DNA of 64,000 bases, taken from the NCBI GenBank assembly GCA_947561395.2, contig OX387182.1, positions 40,727,949 to 40,791,948 of the forward strand, given 5' to 3'. How positions within the stretch are numbered: the stretch's first letter is position 1; the number at the start of each line of letters is the position of its first letter. Below the pieces are notes generated by a model. That model saw nothing but the letters and a program-made list of their open reading frames with translations. It had not been told where the DNA came from and did no database searches. The position numbers and the translations under genes are program-made. Positions 35,562 through 49,400 of this stretch are shown in pieces. The stretch comes from Buxus sempervirens (lineage: Eukaryota > Streptophyta > Magnoliopsida > Buxales > Buxaceae).

Positions 35562-36640
35562 TTATGGGGGTTTCTTTTCAGATAACAAGGGAATTTGAGA
35601 ACTGCCCATATTCTCAAAAGCAAAAACTGACTTTTGTTTCTTTTTTAGAAAATTTATTTCTCTTGCTGAGTGAGGCAAACCTCTCTTTTCATGATTTGCG
35701 ATGATCTCCTTCGCTCTTAAATGAGGTATCATCACATTATCGGGAATTTGGATAGTTGCCCAATCAATGAAAGGAGGTTCAACTTTGGCTTCATTCTCTT
35801 CTTTTATTGCCCCTTCTTTCTCTGACACTTTTCTTTCACCTTTGCCTCATTTTCATTGGCTTGTAGCTTACACTGCTTTGATGCTTCTGTTTGCCACTTC
35901 TTTGCCTTTTCACCCATCATTTCATTTCCTTTCAATTTTAGCTTTTCTTCTTCCTCTTCTTTCCTTTCATTGATATTAAAATTTGTCCCTATGTGAGTCT
36001 CTTTCTCAACATGGCCCCATTCATCTTCTTTTTCAAAATAAACCCAGATCGTGGTACTAATTGGAACAATAAGTTGAGAAGGGTCAAATCTTTTTTTTCC
36101 TAAAAAAATTGATTCTATTGCATTTGAGCTACCTACCCCATTGTTATCGATAGGTGGGATGGGTGTAACTAAATTGAATGATAAGGAGTTATTATCCAGT
36201 AAATCCTGAATTGCATGCTTTAGGGCCAAGCAACGATTAGTGGTATGCCCTGGAGTGCTCATATGATACTCACAAATTGCAGATGAATCATAACCCTTCC
36301 CCTTACTTGCATGAGGATTTGGCAACTTCAAAGCCACATAACCCTTCTGAAGTAAGGTAGGCAAAAGTTCAAATGGTCTTATAGGCAGTTTTGAAAACTC
36401 CCTTCTCTTCCTTACTTCTGTTTCTTCCTTGACAGGCTGTGCGAAAGGGACATTAATTTGGATAGGTAGCAAAGGAACTTGATGGGTTGGCTTGATAGGA
36501 GGTGGAAGGACATTGATTTTAAAGGGTTCCTTAGTAAGTTGCACCATATTCACTTCTGCTTCTCTTCTTCCTTCATTCTTCTTTACTCTGTTCCCTTTCT
36601 TTTGGGCTGAGAAAGTGGTGGAGTCTTGTTGGCTAGGCAT
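35562..36640 (-). pseudogene. Ty3/gypsy gag C-terminal remnant
   Basis: The minus-strand open frame (36640-35804, 278 codons) contains CEYHMSTPGHTTNRCLALKH, the C..H.....GH....C knuckle-like motif that precedes the conserved LK..IQDLLD-type helix in gag of plant Tat/Ogre-like Ty3/gypsy elements. LLPTLLQKGYVALKLPN upstream fits the linker typical of that group. A frame change near 35810 leads into a second open frame (35828-35562: WATIQIPDNVMIPHLRAKEI). The N-terminal capsid core and all of pol are missing. Remnant, not expected to be functional. Confidence 0.75.
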
Positions 36641-36690
36641 GGTAGAATAATCAATAATTTTTCCTGTCTTGATTCCATGCTCAATTCTAT

Positions 36691-38140
36691 CTTAACAAGG
36701 ATCCAGGTGAAGCTAAACCAAAATTGATTAATCAATTATGTAAAACTCAGCATTTGCAAAACAATAAACCAACATTAGTCATCATCATGTACAACCCAAT
36801 ACCACTCATCAAAGATCACTCCGAACCAGAACAGAACTCATGAAGCACCAATAAATATTTAAACCCAAAGCAGATCAAATCCAACAGTAATTCAATTCTT
36901 TTACTCACCCAAAACAATTTTACACATGTTGTTCCGTACTTTGAAATCCATATAAACTCTGATCAAACAAAACCATATGGTGGGAAACAACTATAAAACA
37001 TGGATAAAATTTTACTAACTCATGATATCAAAATAGAAAATTTAACTTCCCACATTCATTCGAACATCACTTTCTGAGACTTGTAAATCTCACCAAAAAT
37101 TTGACTCAATGACTTTCAAGAGTTGGAACAATTAAGAATGTCTCTAGCCACCTAAACAGGCTTCTGGAGAAGAGATATAAACCTTAAAGTGCCAAAAATA
37201 AGCTTAGATAGGTCAGCCATACTCTATTGTAGAAATTATTGGGTGCGCTGACCTCAGGCACTTGGCACAAGGTTGGCACCAGCCCAGCGGATACCCAAAA
37301 TTCCTCTCACGCTAACTTTAACCCATTGGCGCCAGGTCGGCGCCAACTCAGCGGATCCAAACAACACCTTACGTTGAGCTGCCTCTGAAAGCTAGAAGGT
37401 TGGCGGCAACTCGATGAATACCCCTTCGATTGACGAGTCTCTGTTAATGCAAAAACTCTATGTCTGACCTAGTTTTAAACCTCTGTGACAGTTTTCCCAT
37501 GCTTGTACTATCCTCAAAAGATGTTTAAACAGGATTCGAATTTAATCTAAACACATCAATAAATTTCTTCAAAAATTCTTCAAGAAATCATGTTCGAGAC
37601 TATATTTTCTTAAATCATGCATCACGTTTAAAACTCAGGAATCAAAACCAAACCAGTGCTACTCACCTCTTATTGAGTGCTTTTCTTCTAGCTTCCATTC
37701 CTTTGATAATCTCCTCCCAAGAGCACAGAAAACCTAACGGCCGATGACCCAGGTCTAAGGTAGCCTTTAGGTTTAGTTCTCCTCTAAACTCAGCCTCTAG
37801 CTTCTTTCTCTCCATCGAAACTTTTAATCTAGCAATCTATTTATAGGCTTCGCAGCACTCCACCGTTAACCTAATTTATTTATTACTCACCTTGACTTAA
37901 CCTTCGAAATCTCATATTTACCCTCCCCTAAGTTTGATCCCCTAAGTTTGAGGATAACATTAAATATTTGTTTATTAAATTTCTAATCACTACCAATTTT
38001 AAATTTTGCACTCACTTACTTAATAAAAATTCAACTTATTCTTTGCTACCTAATAGCCAAAATCTCCACTCACAATTTATTTAATTAAATCTACTAATTA
38101 ATCTTTTAATTAAATTCTTATTAAAAACTAGGGTTTTATA
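36691..38140 (-). mobile_element. Truncated, diverged LTR of the same family as 30116-33189
   Basis: GGATCCAGGTGAAGCTAAACC at its left edge matches GGATCCAGGACGAGCTAAACC at 30856. The GC-rich word block, TCTCTGTTAATGC.., a minus-strand TATA (CCTATAAATAG) and the terminal GGGTTTTATA all occur in the order found in the intact solo LTR. About 720 bp of the plus-strand left end are missing. Divergence is much higher than expected for the two LTRs of one recent element, so it is an older independent insertion. Confidence 0.75.
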
Positions 38141-39441
38141 TTAGGGTCACGGACATTACGGCTCATATTATTATCCTCAGTAGCTTGGTCCAGCAGAGTC
38201 GTCAAACACTGGTAGCTATGGGTCTTATGGATATCCTGACTTTCAGAATATGTAGCTTGTTGATACTTTTGGGATATTTTCAGTGAACCCATATCCATAT
38301 GGATACTACGTCGTGCTGGGTGGAGTGATGTGCATTAGATACGGTGTTGTTGCTTGTCCTCCACTATCACTAGCACTGCCTCAACTCGAGCCAGAGTCAA
38401 ATAGTTTGTGTAATTATTATCATGTTTCAAGAGCAACACGAATACCATGTAAGGTTGTTTAAAGAAAGAGTACATGTATCGGATGTCATGGAAGTTCTTT
38501 TGCCACTACATTGAAGAGCAAGCAGGGTTTGAGCCTCCCATGTTCCAGTCGAGACATCATTGGTTTCATTCTTAATGGTATGATTATTGTATGAATTGAA
38601 TGCTATGTTTATTATTGTTTGCACTTTGAATCATTATTACTTGTCAATTTGTCAGTTCAGTTGCTTACATGATATTAGTCATGTAAGTGTTAAGTATTAC
38701 TATTATTATTAATTTACTGATTAATTGCACATGTGTTTATGTTTTTCATGTATTATAAACTTCTAATCATCTTATTTATGAATAATAATTAATTTTTAGC
38801 CAACAAACAAAAACGTTTGATTTCAGTCGAAATTTCGCAACACGTATCGGCGTGCTGACGTAATTTCGGCTGAAACTAAGCATAGGCTATTTTTTTCCTA
38901 TTCCGTCAATGTGCCACTGTGCCCATTTTTTCCAGAAACGACATGCTCAGCAGCACCGGTATTGAAAATCTTAGTGAGAAAAATATTATTGATGATAATT
39001 CCAAGGTCAAATTGCTAAATGTGATGCGATTGTTGCGTGTTGGTGGCGGCGTCGCAGAAATCGTATGCATTTTGAGACTGCTGAAGTGAAAGGACTGATC
39101 AATCCAGGGGAGGAGAAGTGAGCGGAGCAATTTGTAATTGCTGGGATTTTGAGCTGCTTGGGTAATGGTTATTTTTTGGGAGTAGCGCATTGCTTCTGGC
39201 ACACTTCCCGGAGGCATTATAACGTTGATATAAATAAAAGTAAAAAAAATATGAACCAATAATAAACCGTGTAACAGCTTTAAGCTCACATATGTTTTGA
39301 TTGGCTAGAACCTAGAAATTATTGCCCCGACGAGGCACTAATTCTTTTGTTCTCTCTCCCTCTCTCTGAATCCCCTTTTTTTTTTCTTATTATAATCTTC
39401 CCACTGAGAGCCTCAGATCATCATCTCCTTGGTTTTTTCTA
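38141..39441. other. 5' flank of the plus-strand GT47 gene
   Basis: The left part (38150-38620) reads loosely as Gly/Tyr/Ser-rich protein (TGSYGSYGYPD, NPYPYGYY) with stops, possibly an old transposase or gene tail, unproven. A CT-rich tract (39348-39375, TCTCTCTCCCTCTCTCTG) just before the ATG is a typical plant 5' UTR feature. The 127-codon minus-strand frame (38906-39289) has no recognisable domain. Confidence 0.4.
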
Positions 39442-42400
39442 ATGGCCGGAAAACACCCCTCCTTCGGAAACCCTAGAGACAGATCTTCCTTCACCTCCTT
39501 CCTTCCCACTGCCTCCTCAGCGTTCCTTCTCTTCGCTCTCTCTCTCCTCGTCCTCGCTTCTGTCTTCTTCTTTTCCTCCTCTTCGTCTCCTCTTCTCCCT
39601 TACCAAAACCCCAAACCCTCTCACTCCTCTCTTCCATTCTTCCAAAACCCTAACGCCAATCCTGAATTCTCCTTTGTAGATTCTCTAGAGAAATTCCTGA
39701 CATCACATTCTCAGATTCCGAATTCTCATGCTGCGATAGCCGAGCCTGGTGAGGTCGTTAAAGATGCCGTGAAACAGCTTGATGATTTGATCTGGAAGAA
39801 TGAAATGGAGAGGATTTACGAGAGTCCGTTGTTTCCCGCGTCTTTTATGTCGTCTCCGGCGGTTTTGAGGGTTTATGTGTATGAAATGCCGGCAAAGTTC
39901 ACGTATGATCTGCTTTGGTTGTTTAGGAATACATACAAGGAGACTTCTAATCTGACGTCTAATGGCAGTCCTGTGCATCGTTTAATCGAGCAGGTATGCT
40001 TTTTGGCTCCATTTCTGTTTTTGGTTTGCCATGCCTTTGGTTTGGTCTTACCGTATTACAATGACTGTTTAGTTCCGCATGGTTGGGAAGGGTTCTCTTT
40101 CGTTTGGAAATCTTGTGAATTCAGTAATTGTTTTGTACATCCCTGATGCAATTCACGCGGTTCATTTCCTTGTCCATTTTCAATTTTTTTTTTCCCTTTT
40201 TTGTATTTCCTAGTTGTTTGAGGGTTCCACTTGAATTTGCAATTATTTTTATCGTAACTCATTTCGTCTAAGTTTTGTTTTAAGATAAGGAAAAGATGCT
40301 TATGATTTTCTTCGTGGTTCCTCCTGCTTTTGTGTGTGCAGCACTCTATTGATTACTGGTTGTGGGCCGATTTGATTGCTCCAGAATCGCAGAGACACTT
40401 GAAAAATGTTGTAAGAGTACATAAACAAGAGGAGGCAGACCTGTTTTACATTCCCTTCTTCACTACCATCAGCTTCTTCCTGTTGGAGAAACAGCAATGC
40501 AAGGCACATTACAGGGTCTGAGAGTGATTCCAAGGTTTATGTTTGCAGCAATGCAATGCACATTTAGCATACTATTTGTTGCTTTCTTCCTTTAGGATTA
40601 GGACCGGTTGCATGGTGGTTGAATTTAGTTTCAGATATCCATTAACATTTCCATGCCCAACTGCTCTCATTTGAAAGTACATTGTGCATCAACTGGTTTT
40701 ATTTTTTGCAGTTTATTAACACCTTGATATTTGTTTATCTGAATGAGAAAACTTTTAAGGATTGTGATTTACTATCAAAACATTAAGAATATAGGAACTT
40801 TAATCTCGTTAGAATGCTAATTTAAGTCTCAGCCGTGGACTTAGGTCTCTACTTGTCCTGTCTAGAAGTAGCATTTACTTTAGCCATTCTTTGCTTCTTT
40901 GCAGCATATCATGATATAAACTTTTACTGATGAAAAAAAATATTATGTTTATCATGAGCTTAAGCTTACATTATGTATTTAAACAGCCTCCTCACAATTA
41001 CTGATGTTTATTCTGGTCTTTAATTATGAGATAAAGAAAGAAAGATGAAAATTATCTTATCTTTGCACTTCTTTTTCCTTTTGTTTCAGGCAATTTACAA
41101 CCCACTGCCTATTAGATGATTGATTTTATTATATAATTAATTATGAAAGCTTCCAACTTTCCGTAATACGTCTATGGTATTCTTTTCCTGGAGTATGAGG
41201 AATTTGGATGTGTATAATGGTGGCAGTAAGGCTGCCTGATGTAATTTTTTTTCAAGAAACAAAAATGGAGGTGTTTGTTACGGAAATGTTGAGGGAGGTG
41301 AATCTCAGGGAGTTGATTAGGTGGCTTTTCCAGTTGTGGGCTGATGGGGGGGGGGGGGGGGGGGGGGTATATTTGTTGGGTGGAGAAGTGAGTATTTTAT
41401 ACTTTCATGAACTCATATAGGAATTTTCTCCATTTTAGTGGGTGTGAAGTTTGAAATGGGTGATAGGAGTTGGCTGTTGATGATTTTTTATGGGCCATAT
41501 AATGGATTGGGTATTTTGGGATATGGGAAGAGCTAGAATGAGAAAAAACTGGCAAATTCATGGTATTTCGGAGGCTTTGGTTATTATTAGATTCAGATTT
41601 GAAAACAAGAGGTGTAATGAAATTACATATAGTATGCCAGTTTTTAGAATTGCGGAGTAGAAATGAGTTGGTGGACTCCATCTTGCTGCAGAGTATAACT
41701 TTTATAGTAATCAAGGATCGTCCCTTTTTTGAAGGTTGGTATGTCTAATAATGGGAAATGGTTTTCAGTTGTTCATTCACTGGTCTTGCTGTGATCTATT
41801 TCAGATAATTTATTGAAACGTTAGATGAATTTTTAAAGTGGCATTTGCATTTATATTTTAAAATATGTGGCTAGAGGAAACATGAATGGAGTGTATAAAA
41901 CAAGATTTACAAAACCGTAAATTAACTGAAGATATGATTTTTAATAGAGCGAGATGGAGAGACAAGATTCGTGTTGCCAATCCACTTTGGTGCAAATTGG
42001 CTTATGATGATGATGATGGCTAGATGCAATATCCTTTGTGGTAAATTTGAAGGAATAGTGGTCAAAATTTGCCTTTTAATGTAACACCAGCGATCTATTT
42101 TTGTAAGAATTTGAAAGCTCTAAAAGAGGCAAGGTTTGGAACAATGAGATTTTTGGAGAATGGATGTATGGACAATGTGATTTCTACAGAAGGATGAGGA
42201 TCTAGATCCTAAGGAATAGGAAGGGATTATGTCAACAAGTGAGTGGATTTATAGGGAGAATATGGTGCAATTCAACTGATTGAACCATATGGAAATAATT
42301 GTTAGGACGTAGAAATAAAGGGCATTATAGTTATAGGTTGGTGAACAACACAATATTTTCCTTGAATGGTAGACACTTGGAATGAGGTTTGTGGGAACAC

Positions 42401-43361
42401 GGCCCGTGGGGGTCGGTTCGGGTCAATGGAGTCGCCACCATCCATGGTTCGATTTCGGGTGTGGATGGGCACCAAGAAAATTAATTAATCACATGAGAGT
42501 TTCAAATTTGGTTCAACCAGATTTCTGGGTTAGGGGGTTCAATTAAGTGGTTGGGAAGGTGTTAGGCACCCAACCACCCCTGGTTTAATGAACCAGTTAC
42601 CTTATCTAGATTTCACCCTAAAAATTTTATTTATTTACAAATTCCTAAAATATTTATAAATCCTAAAAATGAATATCCTAGGCTTGCTAAATATGATACA
42701 AGTGAAGTATTTCTAAAAAAGATCTTTACAAATTTCTAAAAAAAAGAAAGTTTCTAAAAGAGGATGGTTTCTAAACTTTTAAGTATTTCTAAATTTGTTA
42801 ATATACAAATCCTAAAAAGGAAATATTTCTAAATTTCTTAGATTTTATACAAGAGAATTATTTCTAAAGTTTTACAAAATTTTAAATATTAAAAAGGAAA
42901 GTTTCTAATTTTCTAAATGTTTCTAAATTTGATAATATACAAATCTAAAAGAAGAACATTTTCTAAGTTGGTTAAATTTTATACAAGGTAATTATTTCTA
43001 AATATTTTAAAAAGGAAAGTTTCTAATGTTCTAAAAAGGGAAACTTCTAATTTTCTAAATGTTTCTAAATTTGATAATATACAAATCTAAAGAAAGCGAA
43101 AATTTCTAAGTATGTTAGATTTTATACAAGAGGATTATTTCTAAAAGCTTAATATTTACAAATTTCTAAATGTTAAGAAGGAAAATTCCTAATTTTCTAA
43201 AAAGGAAAGCTTCTCATTTTATAAATGTGTCTAAATTGATTAATATTTACAAATTCTGAAGAGGCAACATTTCTAAGTTTGCTAAAATCCTATATATACA
43301 AAATTCCTAAAAATAAAATATTAGAAACAGATTTTCTAAAATACACGATTCTAATTAGTTC

Positions 43362-43404
<43 letters not shown>

Positions 43405-46400
43405 TATCTTTTTATTTTTTATTATTTATTCATTTATTTTTAAATTTCTAAAAAGATTCCTAAACTTTAATGTAATGAAGTAATATTACAGTGATGGATA
43501 AGAAGATATGGGAGACAAATTATCTATAACATATAGAGTAAACTACAAATACAATCTAGAACTAATGAAACTATGCACATACGATTGAACCTATTTTATA
43601 ATGACAGAAACATACAAAACAACTATTGTAATTTTCCTTAAATCTATAATTTAACTCTGAACCCTATTATAGACCCCTCTCATTTTTTGAAACAATGGAA
43701 TGGAAGAATCATGGAATAGCAGTCTTTGAACAGAAATTTAAACCAAAACCAAATATAGGCTACTGTTTACGGTATTGCATGTTTTGTGTAAATGTTGGGG
43801 TAAAGCAACCAGCAGAATATTGAATCTACAAAAAATCATGACATCTTACATATGCGCTTAGATTAAAATAGACCAGAAAAAAAACTATCATCCCAGAGAC
43901 ATCATGCAGAAGATAACAACCAATTCCAAAGCCAATTTATTCATCCATTCAAAACTTCAATACGAAAGTCATCCAGATTTAACAGTAAGCAGGAACTACT
44001 TCTCCTCCATTATCTCAGACATGCAAAGAATAAAAAGGGACTTATTCTCTTACCTGGACAGTCGAGCGAAAGGATATTACGACAGAAAGTCTGATGAGAA
44101 ACTGAAGGAGGCCGACCAGACGGAAGCTGAAACAGTGATATCGCACAAAAAAGGTTGACGAGGGGCGCTTCACTGCAGATTCTAGTTCTCGACTACAGCA
44201 GCGCAAGTCGAGAGGGGGTAGAGAGAGGTCTGCCAAGGGTTCTGTGACAGAGACTGAGAAATGGCATGGGCGAGAGAGATTGAAAGAGAAGATGCTTCAC
44301 AGAGGCTGCGACAGCAAGAGAGATCGAGAGTGAGAGAGAAGGCGAAAGAGAGAAGTGGAAGGTTCTGTTGCTAAATCTCCTCCAACAGATCAAAGTTTTT
44401 TCGTCCCCCTTGCACAATGGTAGAAGCCTCTCTTTTATAGAAGATGATTTGCTCATAATGGAGATAGAGAGAGAGGTCCGAAAATTTCCCCAACAGATAC
44501 CCCCCTTGAAATGGAAGAAATCCCCTTTCTAGGGGTTGATTGCTCACGGAACAGAGGGAATAAGAGCTGTGGATGGAAGATTCTAGATCAAAAATAGAAA
44601 TCTGTGAGATTTAGGAGGAGAGGTGTGAGTCAGCAAAGATTTAGATTTCGAGAATTCACAGCAATGGGAAACTTCCGAAATTGCTAAAACCTAAAAGAAA
44701 CCTTCCATTTCCTCATTAGATCTTCTTCTTTTAACCTAGGAATCCTTCTAGAATGATTCCCCTTAATTTTTGGTTGCAAGATAGCAACCTACGAACAAAA
44801 CAAGGAAAGCTTTGTTCGTTGAATCTCCAGGGGCAGTCTTTTGTAAATTCAAGAAAGTTAATTCCCTTCCTGATATTTTAAAAAGTTCAGGGTTTAAAAA
44901 TTAATTTTAAAAATTTCACTCTTCCCCTGTTTTCCAACTTTTATTTCAAAAAGTTCCTTTTTCTGTTTTGCAAATTAAATCCCCAAAATTGGGGTTCTGA
45001 CAAGGTTTATATTTTATTTAAGTCGAAAAAGGAGTAAGGCATTAAGAAAGCACTAAAAAGATATTTCATGAGATTGTAATAGGACTTAGTATCATATAGT
45101 CTTCTTTTCAATGGGTTACAGTTTGATTGCATTGTAGAGAAAGATAGTGACATGTTTTTTAATTTTTGATTTTGAGGGAAGATTTTGCACCTTTGGAATG
45201 AGGTTAATTTTCAAGAGAAATTTTTTCCATAGTTTGTCCTGGAAGTTCTATAAACTGTTCAAGATAAGGGATAAAAACGTCCAAGATAAGGGGATATCAA
45301 TTTCTATAGTTTGGTCCTTTGAAGATGGAGGTTTTGCTCTTTTTTGGGGATGTTTAGAAATTCCTCAATTTTTTTTGATCGGTAATAAGGATTCTATTAA
45401 ATTAAATATCAAATAGCATGGTTTACAAAGCTGGGCAACAAGAGTGTACAGCTGATTTCACCACGGTCACTACGGTTCCTTAAAAATATCACAAACTAAT
45501 ACATCCTAAAGGTGTAGACTTTCACAAGACTTTGAACTGGCTGCCCAATAGAGCAGAAAGCTTAGAGCATGCTTAAATAAGGCAGTAGGAGACCTTTCCC
45601 TATTATCAAAGATTCTCTTATTCCTTTCCTTCCAAATTGACCAAAGAATAGCTATTGGTGTCAATCTCCATAGCACCTGAACATGTGAAACCCCCTTACT
45701 ACATTTTCAAGAAGAGAGACCAAGATTCACATCTCTAGGTTGCACCCATTAAACTCTTAATCTTGCAAAAAATTTATTCTAGATTTCATTTGTCACCTTG
45801 CAATGAATAAGTAAGTGGTGTACTGTCTCCAAAATTGACTTGCATAGAATACATATGTTTAGGAGCTGCCACCCTCTCTTCATCAGATTATCTATGGTTA
45901 ATAGCTTCTCCAATACCGCTATCCACATGAAGAAACCGATCTTAGATGGCAACATAGATTGCCACAACATGTTAGAGACAGTGAAACTCAAATCCTGCTT
46001 GCTCATATGATTGTAAAGACTCTTTACGGAAAACTCCCCATCCTTACTTCACCTCCATTTCATCCTATCATGATCATTGTTTGGATGTCGTCCATTAATG
46101 TTATCCAATAGTTGGGCCAATATAAATCTATCTCCCATTCAAACATACCTCTCCTAAAGTGTAAAATCCAGTTTAAACCTTCTTCCCCTTGGGAGTACAG
46201 ATCTGAAATGAAAGCTTGGGGCCTAGCTGATATGTTATATAGATTTGGATGAAGCTCTGGATGAAGCTCTTTTAGAGCAACATTTGATCATGCCAGAATT
46301 TTATCCGATCTGCCTTCCCCAACTAAACCTTGCTCCATGTGGAATCAAATGTGAAATCTGCAACCGGTCTCCATAAGCTGCATTCTATATTACCATTCAC

Positions 46401-49400
46401 TTGGTCGGCTATCCATATCTAATTATTATAACCATATTTGACAGCTATTAAATTTTTCCATAGATTTGACACCTCTTGACCCAAAATGCCAGCACCATTT
46501 TGCCAATAGTTGAATATGTTTGTGACCATTTTGCCAATAGCTATCAAATTCCTCAATTTTACAATCATTTAAAACCATATTTTTTGTGACCTTCTGAAAA
46601 AACTAGTTTTTGGAAAAAAAATGCTTTTGAGGTTGTTTGAGAGTTGAATATGTTTAGTAATAGCTCAATTTTACGAGAATTTAAAATTATATATTTTTAA
46701 TCTTCTGGAAGACCGGAAAAACTAGTTTTTGAAAAAAATGCTTTTGAGATTGTGAGAGAGTTGAATGTTGATGTACGAGGACTCTTATGGGGTTTAGAGT
46801 GTTGCAACTCATGAGGTTCCTTGATTCGTAACCTTTTTATATTGAGGGATTCAAACCCCAGGAATTCCAACCTACCAGTTAGTTGTGAATGGTTTGTAGG
46901 TAAACTAGTCACATGAATTGCCATGGAAGAGAACTAAGCTCTTACTATTTCAGAACATGATAGATTAGGTAAATAATTAGCCACAACCTATGGATCTGTA
47001 CCACCACTAGTGGATTACTATCACGTTAGGAATACCTCGCTAAAGCAAGCCAAAGGCCAAATAATTCTTTCCATTGTTAAGATCATCCAAGTCATCTTAG
47101 CACTAGCAATTTTTTTTCTCAAAGCATGACCAACAACATATTTAAATTGGTACTAATTCAATTCAAGAGAAATAATTCTCATCACAATATAATTTACATG
47201 TAACCATCAATCTAATATTCCTTAAATTTAATCATTCAAATTTCAATATGTTCTCCAAGCATCATCCTCATCAAGCCAATAAAGCAAATAGTAACTTACT
47301 ATAATTTTAGGAATTAAAAATGAGTTATCTAAGATTTTGAGTTACTACTCAAGCGTGGATTGAGTGTTGCTCTCGAGTTCTCATTTCTAACAAAAATCAC
47401 ACTTGTTTGGTATGCAGGCACTCATTTTTGACATATTGACTAATAGAATTTAAGCAAAATAAGACTATTGGTTTAATTAAGGTTCAACCATTAATTTAGT
47501 TAAGGTTCAACCATAATTAATGGTTGGACTTTGACCAAGGCCTTATATCCTTCTCTCCTCATGGAAGTTTCGTCCTCGAAATTAGAAAGAAGCAAAAATA
47601 GAGTTGACTAACAGGAAGATCACACCTAGTTAGAGAAAAGTGGCTCGTCTTTAGGTTCTTGAGAAGCCTTTGATTCACTGTGATTATTACAAAGTACTTT
47701 CACAAGGGAGACGGTCTTTCTTCTCAAACCTGAAGATATCCTTCATAGTTGACATGTTCAGAAAGATGAGATCTCCCTCGTTGAATTCCAATTTCCTTCT
47801 CCATTGATATGTGTAGTTCTTTTGTCAATCTTGTGTTGTCTTCAATTTGTCCTTGATAATTCTGATCTTGTCTATAGTTTCCTGAATAAAACCTGGTCTT
47901 AACAAAAATCTCACCAACCTTCAACCAACATAAAGTGATCCGCAATTTCTTTTGTACAATGCTTCAAATGGAGCCATCCCAATATTTGCTTGCTAGCTGC
48001 TGTTGTAGGCAAAATCAACCAAGGGAATGTCGCTCTCCCAATTCCTTCCAAATGTCAGAATGTAAGCTCTCAATTTATCCTCTAACACTTGATTTTCTAT
48101 TTCTGTTTGTCTATCTGTTTGTGGGTGGAACGTTGTATTGAAATCTTGACGTGTTCCCGTAGCTTTGTGAAGACTTCCAAAATTCTGATGTAAACAGTTC
48201 ATCCTTATTTGAAACTATAGTAATTGGCACTCGATGATATCAAACTCTCTTATTGGCATACAGCAATACCAAATCATTTATACTGATAGTAGACTTGATT
48301 GGCAAGAAGTGTGTCGTCTTTGTCAATCAATCTTCTACGTGTCTTTGTCAATCGATCTACTACGACTCAAATTGTATCATGGTTATTATGGCTTAGAGGT
48401 AAAGCCATAATAAAGTCCATGGATACGTTTTCTAACTCCAATAGGAAATGGCTGTAGAAGTCCTGCTGGTTTCCTTTTTTTTGCTTTTACTTGCTGACAA
48501 ATAGCACATCTCATTCAAGGTTTTAACTATCGGCCAATACCGAGTATCGGACCGATACTTGGTTTTTTTGGGAAGCATTGGCCAATACAATTCGGTATCA
48601 GGCTGGACTGATACCAAACCTGATACTGAGTTTTTAAACCTTGGTCTCAATACAAATTGGCACATCTTGTTTAATGTTGTCCCCCCCACATCTAGCATAC
48701 TCTGTGAATATCTTTGTACGTTTTGTTGCCTTCTGGTTGCACTGTGTATTTAGACTTGTGAACCTCCTATAGTTTCCTCTCAATTCTCCTTCCCTAGGAA
48801 CACACGACCTGGTCTGAAATCTGATGCCACCATCTGAATGCACAACGCAATCTTGCCTAACTATTGCCAAACATTGAAGTGTCTGATCGCCTTTCTGTTT
48901 TGCAATGATTCTTTCTATGAATCTCAGTTGCACACTAAGCTTGGAAATAAAGTTTTGTGAAAGCTGAGACATAGGGCACATTCCCATGCCCATAATTGCT
49001 CATGCCAATCTATCTCCCTAAATTGCCAAATGATATAGGGTACTCTTAAGCTTCCTACTTAATGCATCTGCCACGACATTGGACTTACTAGGATGATATT
49101 TAAGAGTAAAGTTGTTGCCCTTCATTGGCTCTATCCATTTGAATTGTCTCATTTTAAGCTCTTTTTGCAAAAATAGGTACTTCAAACTCTGGTGATTTGA
49201 GAACAACTCAAACTTCTCCCCATATAGTTAGTTCCTCCATATTTTAAGATCAAACACCACAACAACCAATTCCAAGTCATGAGTCAGATAAGCTCATATG
49301 GTTTTAATTGTCATTATGCACATTCCTCTTCCTTTCCTTCCTGCATCAAGACACATCTGAAACCTAGACATGAAGCATTTGTATATATTGTGAAAGCTCT

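Larger units (their letters stand above)
27276..36690 (-). mobile_element. Ty3/gypsy-like element, minus orientation, 5' truncated, gag-only derivative
   Basis: Reading on the minus strand: a gag remnant (36640-35562), then a non-coding stretch (35561-33195 and 30110-29510) interrupted by a solo LTR at 30116-33189, then a polypurine tract (29495-29510) and a 3' LTR (29494-27276). No protease, reverse transcriptase or integrase is seen and the 5' LTR is missing. Either the pol region was deleted or this is a non-autonomous gag-only element. The right limit is where the truncated LTR copy at 36691 begins. Confidence 0.75.
42390..45002 (-). mobile_element. Solo LTR with perfect 5-bp TSD in GT47 intron 2
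   Basis: Plus strand starts TGTGGGAACACGGCCC and ends TTGGGGTTCTGACA. It is flanked by AGGTT at 42385-42389 and again at 45003-45007. On the minus strand it begins TGTCAGAACCCCAATTTTGG and has a TATA box (CTATAAAAGAG, 44431-44443), so it is oriented against the host gene. It contains the GGAGTCGCCACCAT phrase shared with the LTR at 27276 and a tandem repeat at 42640-43340. No internal region remains, so LTR-LTR recombination has removed it. Confidence 0.9.

Noticed and set aside
39703..39978. 91-codon minus-strand open frame
   Set aside because: Shadow of GT47 exon 1 in the antisense frame.
43904..44158. 84-codon plus-strand open frame in the 42390-45002 region
   Set aside because: Inside a well-bounded solo LTR, no domain, antisense to the LTR's own orientation.
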